DNA from: Nitratireductor sp. ZSWI3
Lineage (GTDB): Bacteria; Pseudomonadota; Alphaproteobacteria; Rhizobiales; Rhizobiaceae
Direction: 5' to 3'
Assembly: GCF_024655565.1 (NCBI RefSeq)
Contig: NZ_JANKOF010000047.1
Coordinates: forward strand, 1-35,326
Length of the DNA stretch: 35,326 nt
In this document: one piece after another, positions 22,658-30,195 of the stretch
Layout of the letters: every line of letters starts with the position of its first letter
How positions within the stretch are numbered: the first letter of the stretch is position 1
Notes under the pieces: generated by a model
The model's input: only the letters and a program-made list of their open reading frames with translations
The model's database searches: none
Told to the model about the DNA's origin: nothing
Position numbers and translations under genes: made by a program

Positions 22658-23608
22658 ATGGCGCTTCCGGGAGTTTTCGAAACGTTGCGCTTGCCCGTCG
22701 TGGCGGCACCGCTCTTCATCATCTCGCACCCGCCGCTGGTCGCCGCCCAATGCAAGGCCGGCGTGGTCGGGTCCTTCCCGGCGCTCAACGCGCGGCCCAA
22801 GGAGCAGCTCGACGAGTGGCTTGCGGAGATCACCGAGGACCTTGCCGCGCACGATGCGCAGCATCCGCAGCGGCCGGCCGCTCCCTTTGCCGTCAACCAG
22901 ATCGTGCACCGCTCCAACGACCGGCTGGAGCATGATCTGGGGATCTGCGTGAAATACAAGGTGCCGATCGTCATCACCTCGCTGGGGGCGGTCGAGGAAG
23001 TCAACCAGGCGGTCCATTCCTATGGCGGCATCGTGCTGCACGACATCATCCACGATCGCCATGCGCGCAAGGCGATCGACAAAGGGGCCGACGGGCTGAT
23101 CGCGGTCGCCGCCGGCGCCGGCGGCCACGCCGGCACGCTCTCGCCATTCGCGCTGGTGCAGGAGATCCGCCAGTGGTTCGATGGCCCGCTGCTCCTGTCG
23201 GGCGCCATCGCCAATGGCGGCGCCATCCTGGCGGCAAGGGCGATGGGCGCCGACCTCGCCTATATCGGTTCGCCCTTCATCGCCACCCGTGAGGCGCGCG
23301 CGCCGGAGGGCTACAAGGAGATGATCGTCAATTCGCGCGCCGCCGACATCGTCTATTCGAACCTGTTCACCGGCGTGCACGGCAACTATCTCAAGGGCTC
23401 CATCGTCAATGCCGGGATGGATCCCGACAATCTTCCCGCATCGGATCCCTCGAAGATGAATTTCGGCTCCGCCGACGCCAAGGCGTGGCGCGACATCTGG
23501 GGCAGCGGGCAGGGCATCGGCGCGGTGACGGAGATCACCGATGTCGCCGCGCTGGTGGAGCGGCTTGCCGGCGAGTATGCGGCGGCGCAGGCGCGGCTCT
23601 GCGGATAG
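22658..23608 (+). CDS. Nitronate monooxygenase (FMN, 2-nitropropane dioxygenase family)
   Basis: A 316-residue FMN-dependent TIM-barrel enzyme. The family opening LRLPVVAAPLFIISHPPL, the FMN-binding GAGGHAGTLS (153-162, catalytic-position H157) and the phosphate-binding SGAIANGGAI with GADLAYIGSPFIAT are all present. Characterised members oxidise nitronates such as propionate 3-nitronate. Many genomic members sit beside acyl-CoA dehydrogenase genes and may act on other substrates. The ATG at 22658 follows an AGAGAAAGG ribosome site. An operator almost identical to that of the acyl-CoA oxidation operon lies 18 bp upstream, so it is probably controlled by the same MerR protein. It stands alone otherwise. 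Confidence 0.9.
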   Translation: MALPGVFETLRLPVVAAPLFIISHPPLVAAQCKAGVVGSFPALNARPKEQLDEWLAEITEDLAAHDAQHPQRPAAPFAVNQIVHRSNDRLEHDLGICVKYKVPIVITSLGAVEEVNQAVHSYGGIVLHDIIHDRHARKAIDKGADGLIAVAAGAGGHAGTLSPFALVQEIRQWFDGPLLLSGAIANGGAILAARAMGADLAYIGSPFIATREARAPEGYKEMIVNSRAADIVYSNLFTGVHGNYLKGSIVNAGMDPDNLPASDPSKMNFGSADAKAWRDIWGSGQGIGAVTEITDVAALVERLAGEYAAAQARLCG

Positions 23609-23733
23609 CCGGCAGTTCATGGTGTTGGAATCGGGCGAGAAGCTTGCAATACTCCGGCGATGACCTGAGGAAAGAAAGTATACTTTGAAATTTGAAGTAT
23701 ATTTTCTGAAATATTGCTGTACGGAGCCTCCGC
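23609..23733. promoter_or_regulatory. AT-rich upstream region with repeated AAGTATA boxes
   Basis: AAGTATACTT (23676-23685, a perfect 10-bp palindrome) is followed 19 bases later by AAGTATATTT (23695-23704), within a short AT-rich stretch before the GTG start at 23734. The spacing suggests two binding sites on the same DNA face, or simply promoter sequence. No regulator is identified. Confidence 0.4.
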
Positions 23734-24678
23734 GTGATCCTTTATGCCGACGAAAACCTGGAGCTGATCCATCGGCCGGGATCGTCTCCTTATCTTCTCG
23801 TGACCTTCAACGAGATGGAGATGAGCGCGAACGGCAGTCGCTTCTGGGGGCTGCGCTTCTGTGACAAGCTGGACATCGCCGCGCTCGGCTTCGTCAGCCG
23901 GCGGCCCAACTGGTTCCCCGCCGAGAGCGTTGTGAAGGCGGTCGCCGCGGCGGCACCGGTCCTGCGGCAGGCGCCGGAACGCATCCTCTACGGCCACTCC
24001 CAGGGCGGTTACGCGGCGTTGCGCTATCGCCGTCGCCTGGGCGCCAGCATCTCCATCGCCTTCTGCCCGCAGTTTTCCATCGACCCGGCCGCCGTCCCCT
24101 TCGATGGCCGTTTCGCACGCCATTTCTCGCCCGTCCTCAACGCCAATATGGGCATCGCGCCAGACCACGCGGCGGGGCGGGCCTATGTCTTCCACGACCC
24201 TTTTCACGCCGTCGACCGCCGGCATGCCGAGAAGATTGCGGCGCTGCAGGCCGAAACCCGCCTCCTGCGCGTGCCGATGACCGGGCACGGCACCGTCCGT
24301 GCCTTTGCCGGAACGGCGCGCGGCGTGTCGCTGATCGAAGCGTGCCGAGCGGACGACCTTGCGGGCCTGCGCCGGCTGGCGCGCGAGGTGCGGGTGGACG
24401 CGCCGATGCGCCCCTACCAGATCGCCATCACGGCGATTGCGCGTCATCCCGCCTGGGCCGATCGCCTCCACGCGCGGTTCGGTGCCGGCTTCTCGCCGGT
24501 CGAGCGGGTCAACTTCCTCTATCACCGGGCCAACCGCCACATCCGCGACGGCGAACTGGCGACGGCGCGCGACATGCTCTGCCAGGTTCTGGCGCTGCAG
24601 CCGGCCAATCTCGGCTTTGCCCGGCGCCTGGAGGAACTCGAAAGGCGCATCGCCAGCCCGCGCGCGGCGGCGTCCTGA
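23734..24678 (+). CDS. Alpha/beta-hydrolase-like protein with TPR-like tail
   Basis: A 314-residue protein. The nucleophile elbow YGHSQGGYAAL places the serine at S89, and MTGHGT places a candidate catalytic histidine at H185, so a hydrolase or acyltransferase fold is likely for residues 1-200. The C-terminal part (about 245-305, YHRANRHIRDGELATARDML) reads as one or two TPR-like helix pairs. No signal peptide is seen. The substrate is unknown; similar hydrolases are sometimes found near surface-polysaccharide genes, but there are none here. The start is GTG 23734 with a CGGAG ribosome site. The upstream AT-rich boxes suggest its own promoter. It ends 27 bp before the Pho box of the phn operon. 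Confidence 0.72.
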   Translation: MILYADENLELIHRPGSSPYLLVTFNEMEMSANGSRFWGLRFCDKLDIAALGFVSRRPNWFPAESVVKAVAAAAPVLRQAPERILYGHSQGGYAALRYRRRLGASISIAFCPQFSIDPAAVPFDGRFARHFSPVLNANMGIAPDHAAGRAYVFHDPFHAVDRRHAEKIAALQAETRLLRVPMTGHGTVRAFAGTARGVSLIEACRADDLAGLRRLAREVRVDAPMRPYQIAITAIARHPAWADRLHARFGAGFSPVERVNFLYHRANRHIRDGELATARDMLCQVLALQPANLGFARRLEELERRIASPRAAAS

Positions 24679-24705
24679 CGCGCCGCCGGCGTCCATTCCT
24701 GTGCA

Positions 24706-24723
24706 CTGTCAGAAAACCGTCAT
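24706..24723 (+). promoter_or_regulatory. Pho box upstream of phnC
   Basis: CTGTCAG-AAAA-CCGTCAT matches the PhoB consensus (two CTGTCAT seven-mers spaced by four bases) at 12 of 14 positions. It lies 178 bp upstream of the phnC start and right after the preceding gene. This fits the known phosphate-starvation control of phn genes. A transcript starting shortly after it would carry the RIME-like repeat in its leader. Confidence 0.75.
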
Positions 24724-24785
24724 CTGATCGACATCCGAGTTTCATCCGCACCCGTTAGCGATTTGGCGAGAAGGGCGCAAAGCCC

Positions 24786-24866
24786 GGTGGTCTGACCGAA
24801 GCAGACGGTACCCGTCGGTTTCGACAAGTCAGTCCACAAGCTGTCGATCCGTTGGGATCGACCACT
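24786..24866 (+). repeat. RIME-like palindromic repeat, copy 2, in the phnC leader
   Basis: This 80-bp segment is clearly related to 11802-11923: it shares TGGTCTGACCGAA, GGTACCC, TTTCGA-AAGTCAG and CCACAAGCT. The first hairpin (arms around GGTACCC) is degenerate. The second is replaced by a short perfect hairpin GTCGATCC-GTTG-GGATCGAC (24843-24862). The outer ends are GGTGGTC/GACCACT. It lies between the Pho box and the phnC ribosome site. Confidence 0.75.
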
Positions 24867-24900
24867 GGGAGAGCCGGAAGGCGCTGAACGGGGAAGCCAG

Positions 24901-25740
24901 ATGCTGGAAATCCATCAAGTCACCCGACGTTTCGGGTCGAACACGGCCGTGCGGGACGTGACGTTGGAAATCGAACAGGGTCAGATGGTCGGCGTGATCG
25001 GCCGCTCCGGCGCCGGCAAGTCGACCCTGTTGCGCATGATCAACCGCCTGATCGACCCTTCCGAAGGCTCGATCTCCTTTCAGGGACGGGAAGTGTCCTC
25101 GCTGAAGGGGGCGGCGCTGCGCCGCTGGCAGCGCGACTGCGCGATGATCTTCCAGCAGTTCAACCTGGTGCCGCGTCTCGACGTGCTGACCAACGTTCTG
25201 CTCGGGCGGCTCAACCACCGCTCGACGGTGCTCAACCTGATGAACATGTTCAGCCGCGCGGAGCGCATCCGCGCCATCGCCGCGCTCGAGCGGCTCGACA
25301 TCGCCCAGACGGCGCTGCAGCGCGCCGGCACCCTGTCGGGCGGCCAGCAGCAGCGTGTGGCGATCGCCCGCGCCCTGATGCAGGAGCCGCAGATGATCCT
25401 CGCCGACGAGCCGATCGCCTCGCTCGATCCGCTGAACGCCAAGGTGGTGATGGATTCGCTGGCCGACATCAACGCCCGCGAGGGCATCACCGTCATCACC
25501 AACCTGCACACGCTCGACACGGCGCGCAGCTACTGCACGCGCATCATCGGCATGGCCAAGGGCGCGGTCGTCTTCGACGGTCCGCCCGCGGCGCTGACCC
25601 GCGAGGCGGTGCGCGTCATCTATGGCGGCGCGGACGGCACCGAACTGTCCGAGGCCATCACCTCGACCAGCATCTCCACGCCGTCGAGGCCCGTCAGGGC
25701 ATCTTCCGGCCAGGCGGTGCCGGCGCTGGCCGCCGTCTAA
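24901..25740 (+). CDS. phnC: Phosphonate ABC transporter ATP-binding protein PhnC
   Basis: A 279-residue ABC ATPase that powers phosphonate import. It has Walker [10 protein letters not shown] (34-42), the signature [15 protein letters not shown], Walker [14 protein letters not shown] and the H-loop region [11 protein letters not shown]. The tail after about 245 is a Ser/Ala-rich extension. The ATG at 24901 has a GGGGAAG ribosome site. It is the first gene of phnCDE1E2-DUF1045-phnM-phnN behind a Pho box. The order and the DUF1045 partner are typical of rhizobial phosphonate islands. Confidence 0.93.
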   Translation: MLEIHQVTRRFGSNTAVRDVTLEIEQGQMVGVIGRSGAGKSTLLRMINRLIDPSEGSISFQGREVSSLKGAALRRWQRDCAMIFQQFNLVPRLDVLTNVLLGRLNHRSTVLNLMNMFSRAERIRAIAALERLDIAQTALQRAGTLSGGQQQRVAIARALMQEPQMILADEPIASLDPLNAKVVMDSLADINAREGITVITNLHTLDTARSYCTRIIGMAKGAVVFDGPPAALTREAVRVIYGGADGTELSEAITSTSISTPSRPVRASSGQAVPALAAV

Positions 25741-25824
25741 TGCCAGGGATCGTCTTGCCCGCGTAACGGGCCCAGCCATGTGCAGAACCCGCCGGCGGGG
25801 GCCGGCAAAAACAGGAGAGACGTC

Positions 25825-26733
25825 ATGTTGAAGAAAGCTCTTATGGGCGCCGTCGCGCTCACCGCGTTGATGGTCGGCGCCGCGCAGGCCGAAGACCTGA
25901 AAGTGTTCCGCGTCGGCATTCTGGGCGGTGAAAACGAGGCCGACCGTCTGCGCAAGTTCGATTGTGTTGCCGAGACGCTGCCGAAGGCCATCGGCGTCGA
26001 GGAAGTCAAGCTGTTCCCCGCCGCCGATTACGACGGCGTGATCCAGGGCCTGCTCGGCGGCACGCTCGATTATGCCGAGCTTGGCGCTTCGGGCTATGCG
26101 AAGATCTATCTGGAAGACGCCAATGCCGTCGAGCCGATCCTCACCACGGTGCAGACCGACGGGTCGACCGGCTACCATTCGGTGATGGTGGCGCGCAAGG
26201 ACTCCGGCTTGGCCAAGCTGGAAGATATGAAGGGCAAGAAGCTCGGCTTCGCCGACGCGGATTCCACCTCCGGATATCTGGTGCCGGTCGTGACGCTGCC
26301 GAAGGCCATCGGCGCCCCGGTGGAGCAGTTCTTCGGATCGACCGGCTTCGGCGGCGGCCATGAGAATCTGGTTCTCGAAGTGGTGAAGGGCACATTCGAT
26401 GCCGGCACCACCTGGGCCTCCGGCGTCGGCGAATTCTCCGACGGCTACACCTCGGGCAACCTCCACAAGATGGTCGAGAAGGGCATCCTCGACATGGACG
26501 ACCTCGTGGAACTGTGGAAGTCGCCGCTGATCCCGAACGGCCCGATCGTCGTGCGCACCTCCATGGACGGCGACATGAAGCAGGCCTTCAAGAAATACAT
26601 GATGGAGATGCCGCAGAAGGATCCGGAGTGCTTCTCGGCGATCCAGGGCGGCGATTACAAGGGCTACACCGAGGTGACGCCGGCCTTCTACGAGCCGATC
26701 ATCGACGCCCGTCGCTCCAAGATCGGCTCCTGA
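25825..26733 (+). CDS. phnD: Phosphonate ABC transporter substrate-binding protein PhnD
   Basis: A 302-residue periplasmic binding protein. The signal peptide is residues 1-22 (MLKKALMGAVALTALMVGAAQA). The mature part has the PhnD fold, with YAELGASGYAKIY, the phosphonate-contact STGYHSV, DADSTSGYLVP and TTWASGVGEF. The start is ATG 25825, with an AGGAGAG ribosome site and a proper signal peptide directly after it. It lies 84 bp after phnC. A strong hairpin follows the gene, as often seen between a binding-protein gene and its permease, which keeps PhnD more abundant than the membrane parts. Confidence 0.94.
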   Translation: MLKKALMGAVALTALMVGAAQAEDLKVFRVGILGGENEADRLRKFDCVAETLPKAIGVEEVKLFPAADYDGVIQGLLGGTLDYAELGASGYAKIYLEDANAVEPILTTVQTDGSTGYHSVMVARKDSGLAKLEDMKGKKLGFADADSTSGYLVPVVTLPKAIGAPVEQFFGSTGFGGGHENLVLEVVKGTFDAGTTWASGVGEFSDGYTSGNLHKMVEKGILDMDDLVELWKSPLIPNGPIVVRTSMDGDMKQAFKKYMMEMPQKDPECFSAIQGGDYKGYTEVTPAFYEPIIDARRSKIGS

Positions 26734-26752
26734 TTTCAGCATTTACCAGACG

Positions 26753-26776
26753 CGCCGCCGGCTCACGCCGGCGGCG
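26753..26776 (+). other. Intercistronic hairpin between phnD and phnE1
   Basis: CGCCGCCGG and CCGGCGGCG form a 9-bp perfect GC-rich stem with a CTCACG loop in the 63-bp gap after phnD. There is no following T-run. It most likely protects the upstream phnD message or lowers downstream expression. Confidence 0.65.
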
Positions 26777-26796
26777 TTGTCGCACGGGCGCGCCTC

Positions 26797-27765
26797 ATGA
26801 CAGCAACGACCCATCCACCGCTTCTTTCCGAGGCCGGCCAGACCGTGGAGCGCCACTGGCGCGAGTTGGCCGGGCGGCGGCGTTTGTACACGATCGGCGG
26901 TCTCGCCTTCATGCTTCTGGCGATGGGCGGCTCCCTGTGGTTCGCCAACGATTCGAACGCCGGCAAGTTCTTCGACCGGCTGCCCTACTTGTTCGATTTC
27001 ATCGGCCAGTTGATCCCGCGCGACGGCTGGGAGATCTGGCGTGCACTGTTCGACCTGCCCTCGCCCTATGATGATGGCAGCCTGAAATACAACTACCCGG
27101 ACGGCCGCGTCTATTTCACCGAAACGCTCTACCTGCCCGAATATTTCTACAAGATGCTGGAGACCATCAACATCGCGCTGGTCTCGACGCTGGTCGGCTT
27201 CGGCCTCGGCTTCGTGCTGTGCTTCCTGGCCGCCTCGAACCTGACGACGCGGCGCTGGCTGCGCTTCTTCGTGCGCCGCTTCATGGAAGTGCTGCGCGCC
27301 TTCCCCGAGATCGTCATCGCCGGCTTCTTCCTGGCCGTGCTCACGCTCGGTGCCGTGCCGGCCATCATCGCCGTGTCGATCCACACCATCGGCGCGCTCG
27401 GCAAGATGTTCTTCGAGGTGGTGGAGAACGCCGACATGAAGGCCGAAGAGGGCCTGCGCGCGGCCGGCGCCAATTGGGTCGAGCGTGTGTGGTTCGCCAT
27501 CGTGCCGCAGGTGATGCCGAACTTTCTGAGCTATGCGCTGCTGCGGCTGGAGATCAACGTGCGCGCCTCGACCATCATCGGCGCGGTGGGCGGCGGCGGC
27601 ATCGGCGAGGCGCTGCGTCTGTCGATCAGCCGCACCCACGAGGCCAAGACGCTGGCGATCGTGCTCCTGCTGTTCTGCACCATCGTCGCCGTCGACCAGT
27701 TTTCGGCCTGGCTGCGGACGCGCATCGTCGGCAAGCAGGCCTTCGAATTCGGCCGGGGAGCATGA
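26797..27765 (+). CDS. phnE1: Phosphonate ABC transporter permease PhnE1
   Basis: A 322-residue inner-membrane permease. There is an N-terminal transmembrane helix (about 33-53), a periplasmic segment (about 54-125), then the conserved multi-helix permease core. The cytoplasmic EAA-type loop reads EEGLRAAGANWVERVWFAIVPQ, and the family ending ASTIIGAVGGGGIGEALR is intact. Its stop overlaps the earliest possible start of the second permease gene. With PhnE2 it should form a heterodimeric channel, the standard rhizobial arrangement. The start ATG 26797 is the only sensible one after the hairpin. Confidence 0.92.
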   Translation: MTATTHPPLLSEAGQTVERHWRELAGRRRLYTIGGLAFMLLAMGGSLWFANDSNAGKFFDRLPYLFDFIGQLIPRDGWEIWRALFDLPSPYDDGSLKYNYPDGRVYFTETLYLPEYFYKMLETINIALVSTLVGFGLGFVLCFLAASNLTTRRWLRFFVRRFMEVLRAFPEIVIAGFFLAVLTLGAVPAIIAVSIHTIGALGKMFFEVVENADMKAEEGLRAAGANWVERVWFAIVPQVMPNFLSYALLRLEINVRASTIIGAVGGGGIGEALRLSISRTHEAKTLAIVLLLFCTIVAVDQFSAWLRTRIVGKQAFEFGRGA

Positions 27766-27767
27766 CC

Positions 27768-29321
27768 ATGACCGAAGCCGAGGCAAATGCCCTGGTGGCG
27801 CGCCACGCGGTGGTCTTCAACCGCCCGCTGATCGAGCGCCTGCGCGGACTGCTGATCCTGGCCGGCGTGTGCCTTTATCTCGTCTTCGCCTGGTGGCTGT
27901 TCGCGGTAGGCCAGGTGCTTGCGGGGGGCAACTGGGAGATCGCCGGCAGCTATCTCGCCGACTGGGTCTCCTATGAGGTGCGCCCCAACATCAAGTATGG
28001 CGAGGGAACCCTGGAGATTTCCTATCCGCGCTTCTCGCCTCTCGGCGACGATCCGAAGCCGGACTGGGTCGTGACGCAAACGGCGATGGTCGACCGCAAG
28101 CTCGGGGCCGGGGGCGGTGTCACGCAGGGCGCCGGCGCGACGAGCGATGCCGGTTTCCTGGGATCGCTCGAGGTAGCACCGGCGCCGAAGGAACAGGACA
28201 GCTTCCTCGGATCGATGGACGGACCGGCCCCAAGCGGCCCATCCGCAGCGGATCCCGTCCCGGACGCGCAATCGGGGACGGTTCGCGAGGAGGCCGTGGT
28301 CACCGCCGAGGTCTCGTACGGCGGCGAGACGCACATCCGCATCGAGCCGGGGCTGGTGACGGTGACGCATGGCGGCGAGACCCTGGTCCTAGACATCGAC
28401 CGGAGGGAAGCGGTGACCGCGCGCGGCCCCTTGCCCGAATGGGCGAGCCAGCGCCAACCGGGCGCCAAGGTGATCGCCCGCTTCGGCTTTGCCGGGCGTG
28501 CCGAGATCGAGGACGACGAGGTGAAGGTGCGCCGACGGTTCCTCGGCTGGGAGAACTTCGTCTTCGACACGCGCTCGCCGTTCTGGGGAAAGCCGGCTTC
28601 AGAGGTGCTCGGCCTGATCGTCTCGGGAGAGCGCATCGATCCGGCCCGTTCCAACCTGGCGCTCGCCTGGGACAACATCCTGAACAACTCCGAATGGCAG
28701 CACGGCGATGTCTGGCTGAAGCTTCTGCAGACCATCGTCATGGCCTTTGCCGGCACGGTGCTCGCCTCGCTGCTCGCCTTCCCGCTCGCCTTCGCCGCGG
28801 CGCGCAACATCATGCCCAACAGGCTCGTCAACCATGTGCTGAAGCGCTTCTTCGATTTCCTGCGCTCGGTCGACATGCTGATCTGGGCGCTGTTCTTCAC
28901 CCGCGCCTTCGGGCCGGGGCCGCTGGCCGGCGTCTCGGCGATTTTCTTCACCGACACCGGCACGTTCGGCAAGCTCTATTCGGAAGCGCTGGAGAACATC
29001 GACGACAAGCAGCGCGAGGGCGTCCGCTCGGTGGGCGCTTCCCCATCCGCGGTGCAGCGCTACGGCGTCGTTCCGCAGGTGCTGCCGGTGTTCCTGAGCC
29101 AGTCGCTCTATTTCTGGGAATCGAACACCCGCTCGGCGACGATCATCGGCGCGGTGGGCGCCGGCGGCATCGGCCTCAAGCTGTGGGAGGCGATGCGCAC
29201 CAACCAGGACTGGGAGAACGTCGCCTATATGGTGATCCTGATCCTGCTCGTCGTCTTCGTCTTCGACAACATCTCCACGCTGCTGCGGCAAAGGCTGATC
29301 GGGACGCCGCGGCGCGCCTGA
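27768..29321 (+). CDS. phnE2: Phosphonate ABC transporter permease PhnE2 with expanded periplasmic domain
   Basis: A 517-residue second permease. One transmembrane helix (about 26-50) is followed by a periplasmic region of about 250 residues, then the permease core (about 305-517). The core has the EAA-type loop REGVRSVGASPSAVQRYGVVPQ and the TRSATIIGAVGAGGIGLKLWE ending. The periplasmic region contains a low-complexity Gly/Ala/Pro linker (about 110-168) with a near-repeat FLGSLEVAPAP / FLGSMDGPAP. As far as I recall, rhizobial PhnE2 proteins are shorter. The start is ATG 27768, because GGGGAG lies 7 bases upstream; ATG 27762 overlaps the phnE1 stop but has no spacing from that site. Confidence 0.9.
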   Translation: MTEAEANALVARHAVVFNRPLIERLRGLLILAGVCLYLVFAWWLFAVGQVLAGGNWEIAGSYLADWVSYEVRPNIKYGEGTLEISYPRFSPLGDDPKPDWVVTQTAMVDRKLGAGGGVTQGAGATSDAGFLGSLEVAPAPKEQDSFLGSMDGPAPSGPSAADPVPDAQSGTVREEAVVTAEVSYGGETHIRIEPGLVTVTHGGETLVLDIDRREAVTARGPLPEWASQRQPGAKVIARFGFAGRAEIEDDEVKVRRRFLGWENFVFDTRSPFWGKPASEVLGLIVSGERIDPARSNLALAWDNILNNSEWQHGDVWLKLLQTIVMAFAGTVLASLLAFPLAFAAARNIMPNRLVNHVLKRFFDFLRSVDMLIWALFFTRAFGPGPLAGVSAIFFTDTGTFGKLYSEALENIDDKQREGVRSVGASPSAVQRYGVVPQVLPVFLSQSLYFWESNTRSATIIGAVGAGGIGLKLWEAMRTNQDWENVAYMVILILLVVFVFDNISTLLRQRLIGTPRRA

Positions 29322-29485
29322 TCTCACAGGAGCCAGGGACCGTACCGCGCCTGGATCAATCGTCTCGCGCGTCCGCGCCGATGACGCGAAGGCATTTCGC
29401 TGCTAATTTTTCCTGCCCTGCCAGAGGGATTCGTTTTTCTGTCATGCAAATCGCCTATTGCGTCGCGATCGGCGAGGAAAAAATC
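29322..29485 (+). promoter_or_regulatory. phnE2-DUF1045 gap with a Pho half-site
   Basis: This 164-bp gap is the longest within the plus-strand phn run. It holds a perfect PhoB seven-mer CTGTCAT at 29439-29445. The second half-site after four bases matches only 3 of 7. A CTATTG near 29455 could be a -10. A secondary phosphate-responsive promoter for DUF1045-phnM-phnN is possible but weakly supported. Confidence 0.4.
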
Positions 29486-30193
29486 ATGCGTTATGCGATT
29501 TACTTCACACCGGAACAGAACGACCCGCTGACGCGGGCAGCCGCGCGCTGGCTGGGCCGCGACGCCTTTACCGGCGAGCAGACCACGCCCGTCGAGGCCG
29601 GTCCGTTCACGGCCGCGGAGATTTCCTTCCACACGGCCGCGGCGCGCCGTTACGGTTTCCATGCGACGCTGAAGGCGCCGTTCCAACTCACCGGAGGCCA
29701 GACGGAGCAGGGGCTGATCGCGGCGCTCGCCAGCTTCTGCGAGCAAAGGGAGCCTGTACTGGTGCCGCGCGCCGTGCTGCGCCGCCTGGATGGCTTCTAT
29801 GCCCTGGTGCCGGAAGAGCGCTCGGCGGACCTCGATGCCCTGGCCGGCGAGATCGTCAGGGAATTCGAGCCTTTCCGCGCGCCGCTGAGCGCCGAGGAGA
29901 TCGAGCGGCGCAATCCACAGAGCCTTTCCCCGGCGCAACTCAAAAATCTCCACAAATGGGGCTATCCTTACGTTTTCGAGGAATTCCGGTTCCACATGAC
30001 CCTGACCGGCCGCGTGCCGCAGAACGAAGCGGCGCGGATGGAGCGCGCCATCGAGGCGTTTTTCGGCCCGCTCCTGTCGGAACCTTTGGAGATCGGATCG
30101 CTTGCCCTGTTCGTGGAGCCCGAGCCGGGCGCACCTTTCCAGGTGAGATCCTTCCACGAACTCGGCTGGACCAAGACAAGAAAGACCGCCTGA
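29486..30193 (+). CDS. DUF1045 phosphonate-metabolism protein, 2H phosphoesterase-like
   Basis: A 235-residue protein of the TIGR03223/DUF1045 family found in phn operons. Two H-x-T-L motifs, FHATLK (H59, T61) and FHMTLT (H170, T172), about 110 residues apart, are the hallmark of 2H (LigT-like) phosphoesterases that act on cyclic or 2',3'-type phosphates. No PhnP gene, the classical cyclic ribosyl-phosphate phosphodiesterase of the C-P lyase pathway, is visible in the window, so this protein may do that job; that is inference. The start is ATG 29486 (MRYAIYFTPE) with a GAGGA ribosome site. It ends two bases before phnM. Confidence 0.88.
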   Translation: MRYAIYFTPEQNDPLTRAAARWLGRDAFTGEQTTPVEAGPFTAAEISFHTAAARRYGFHATLKAPFQLTGGQTEQGLIAALASFCEQREPVLVPRAVLRRLDGFYALVPEERSADLDALAGEIVREFEPFRAPLSAEEIERRNPQSLSPAQLKNLHKWGYPYVFEEFRFHMTLTGRVPQNEAARMERAIEAFFGPLLSEPLEIGSLALFVEPEPGAPFQVRSFHELGWTKTRKTA

Positions 30194-30195
30194 GA

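Noticed and set aside
24829-26742. Minus-strand open frame (637 codons) opposite phnC and phnD.
   Set aside because: Antisense shadow; histidine/arginine-rich, no domain features, and overlaps two certain genes.
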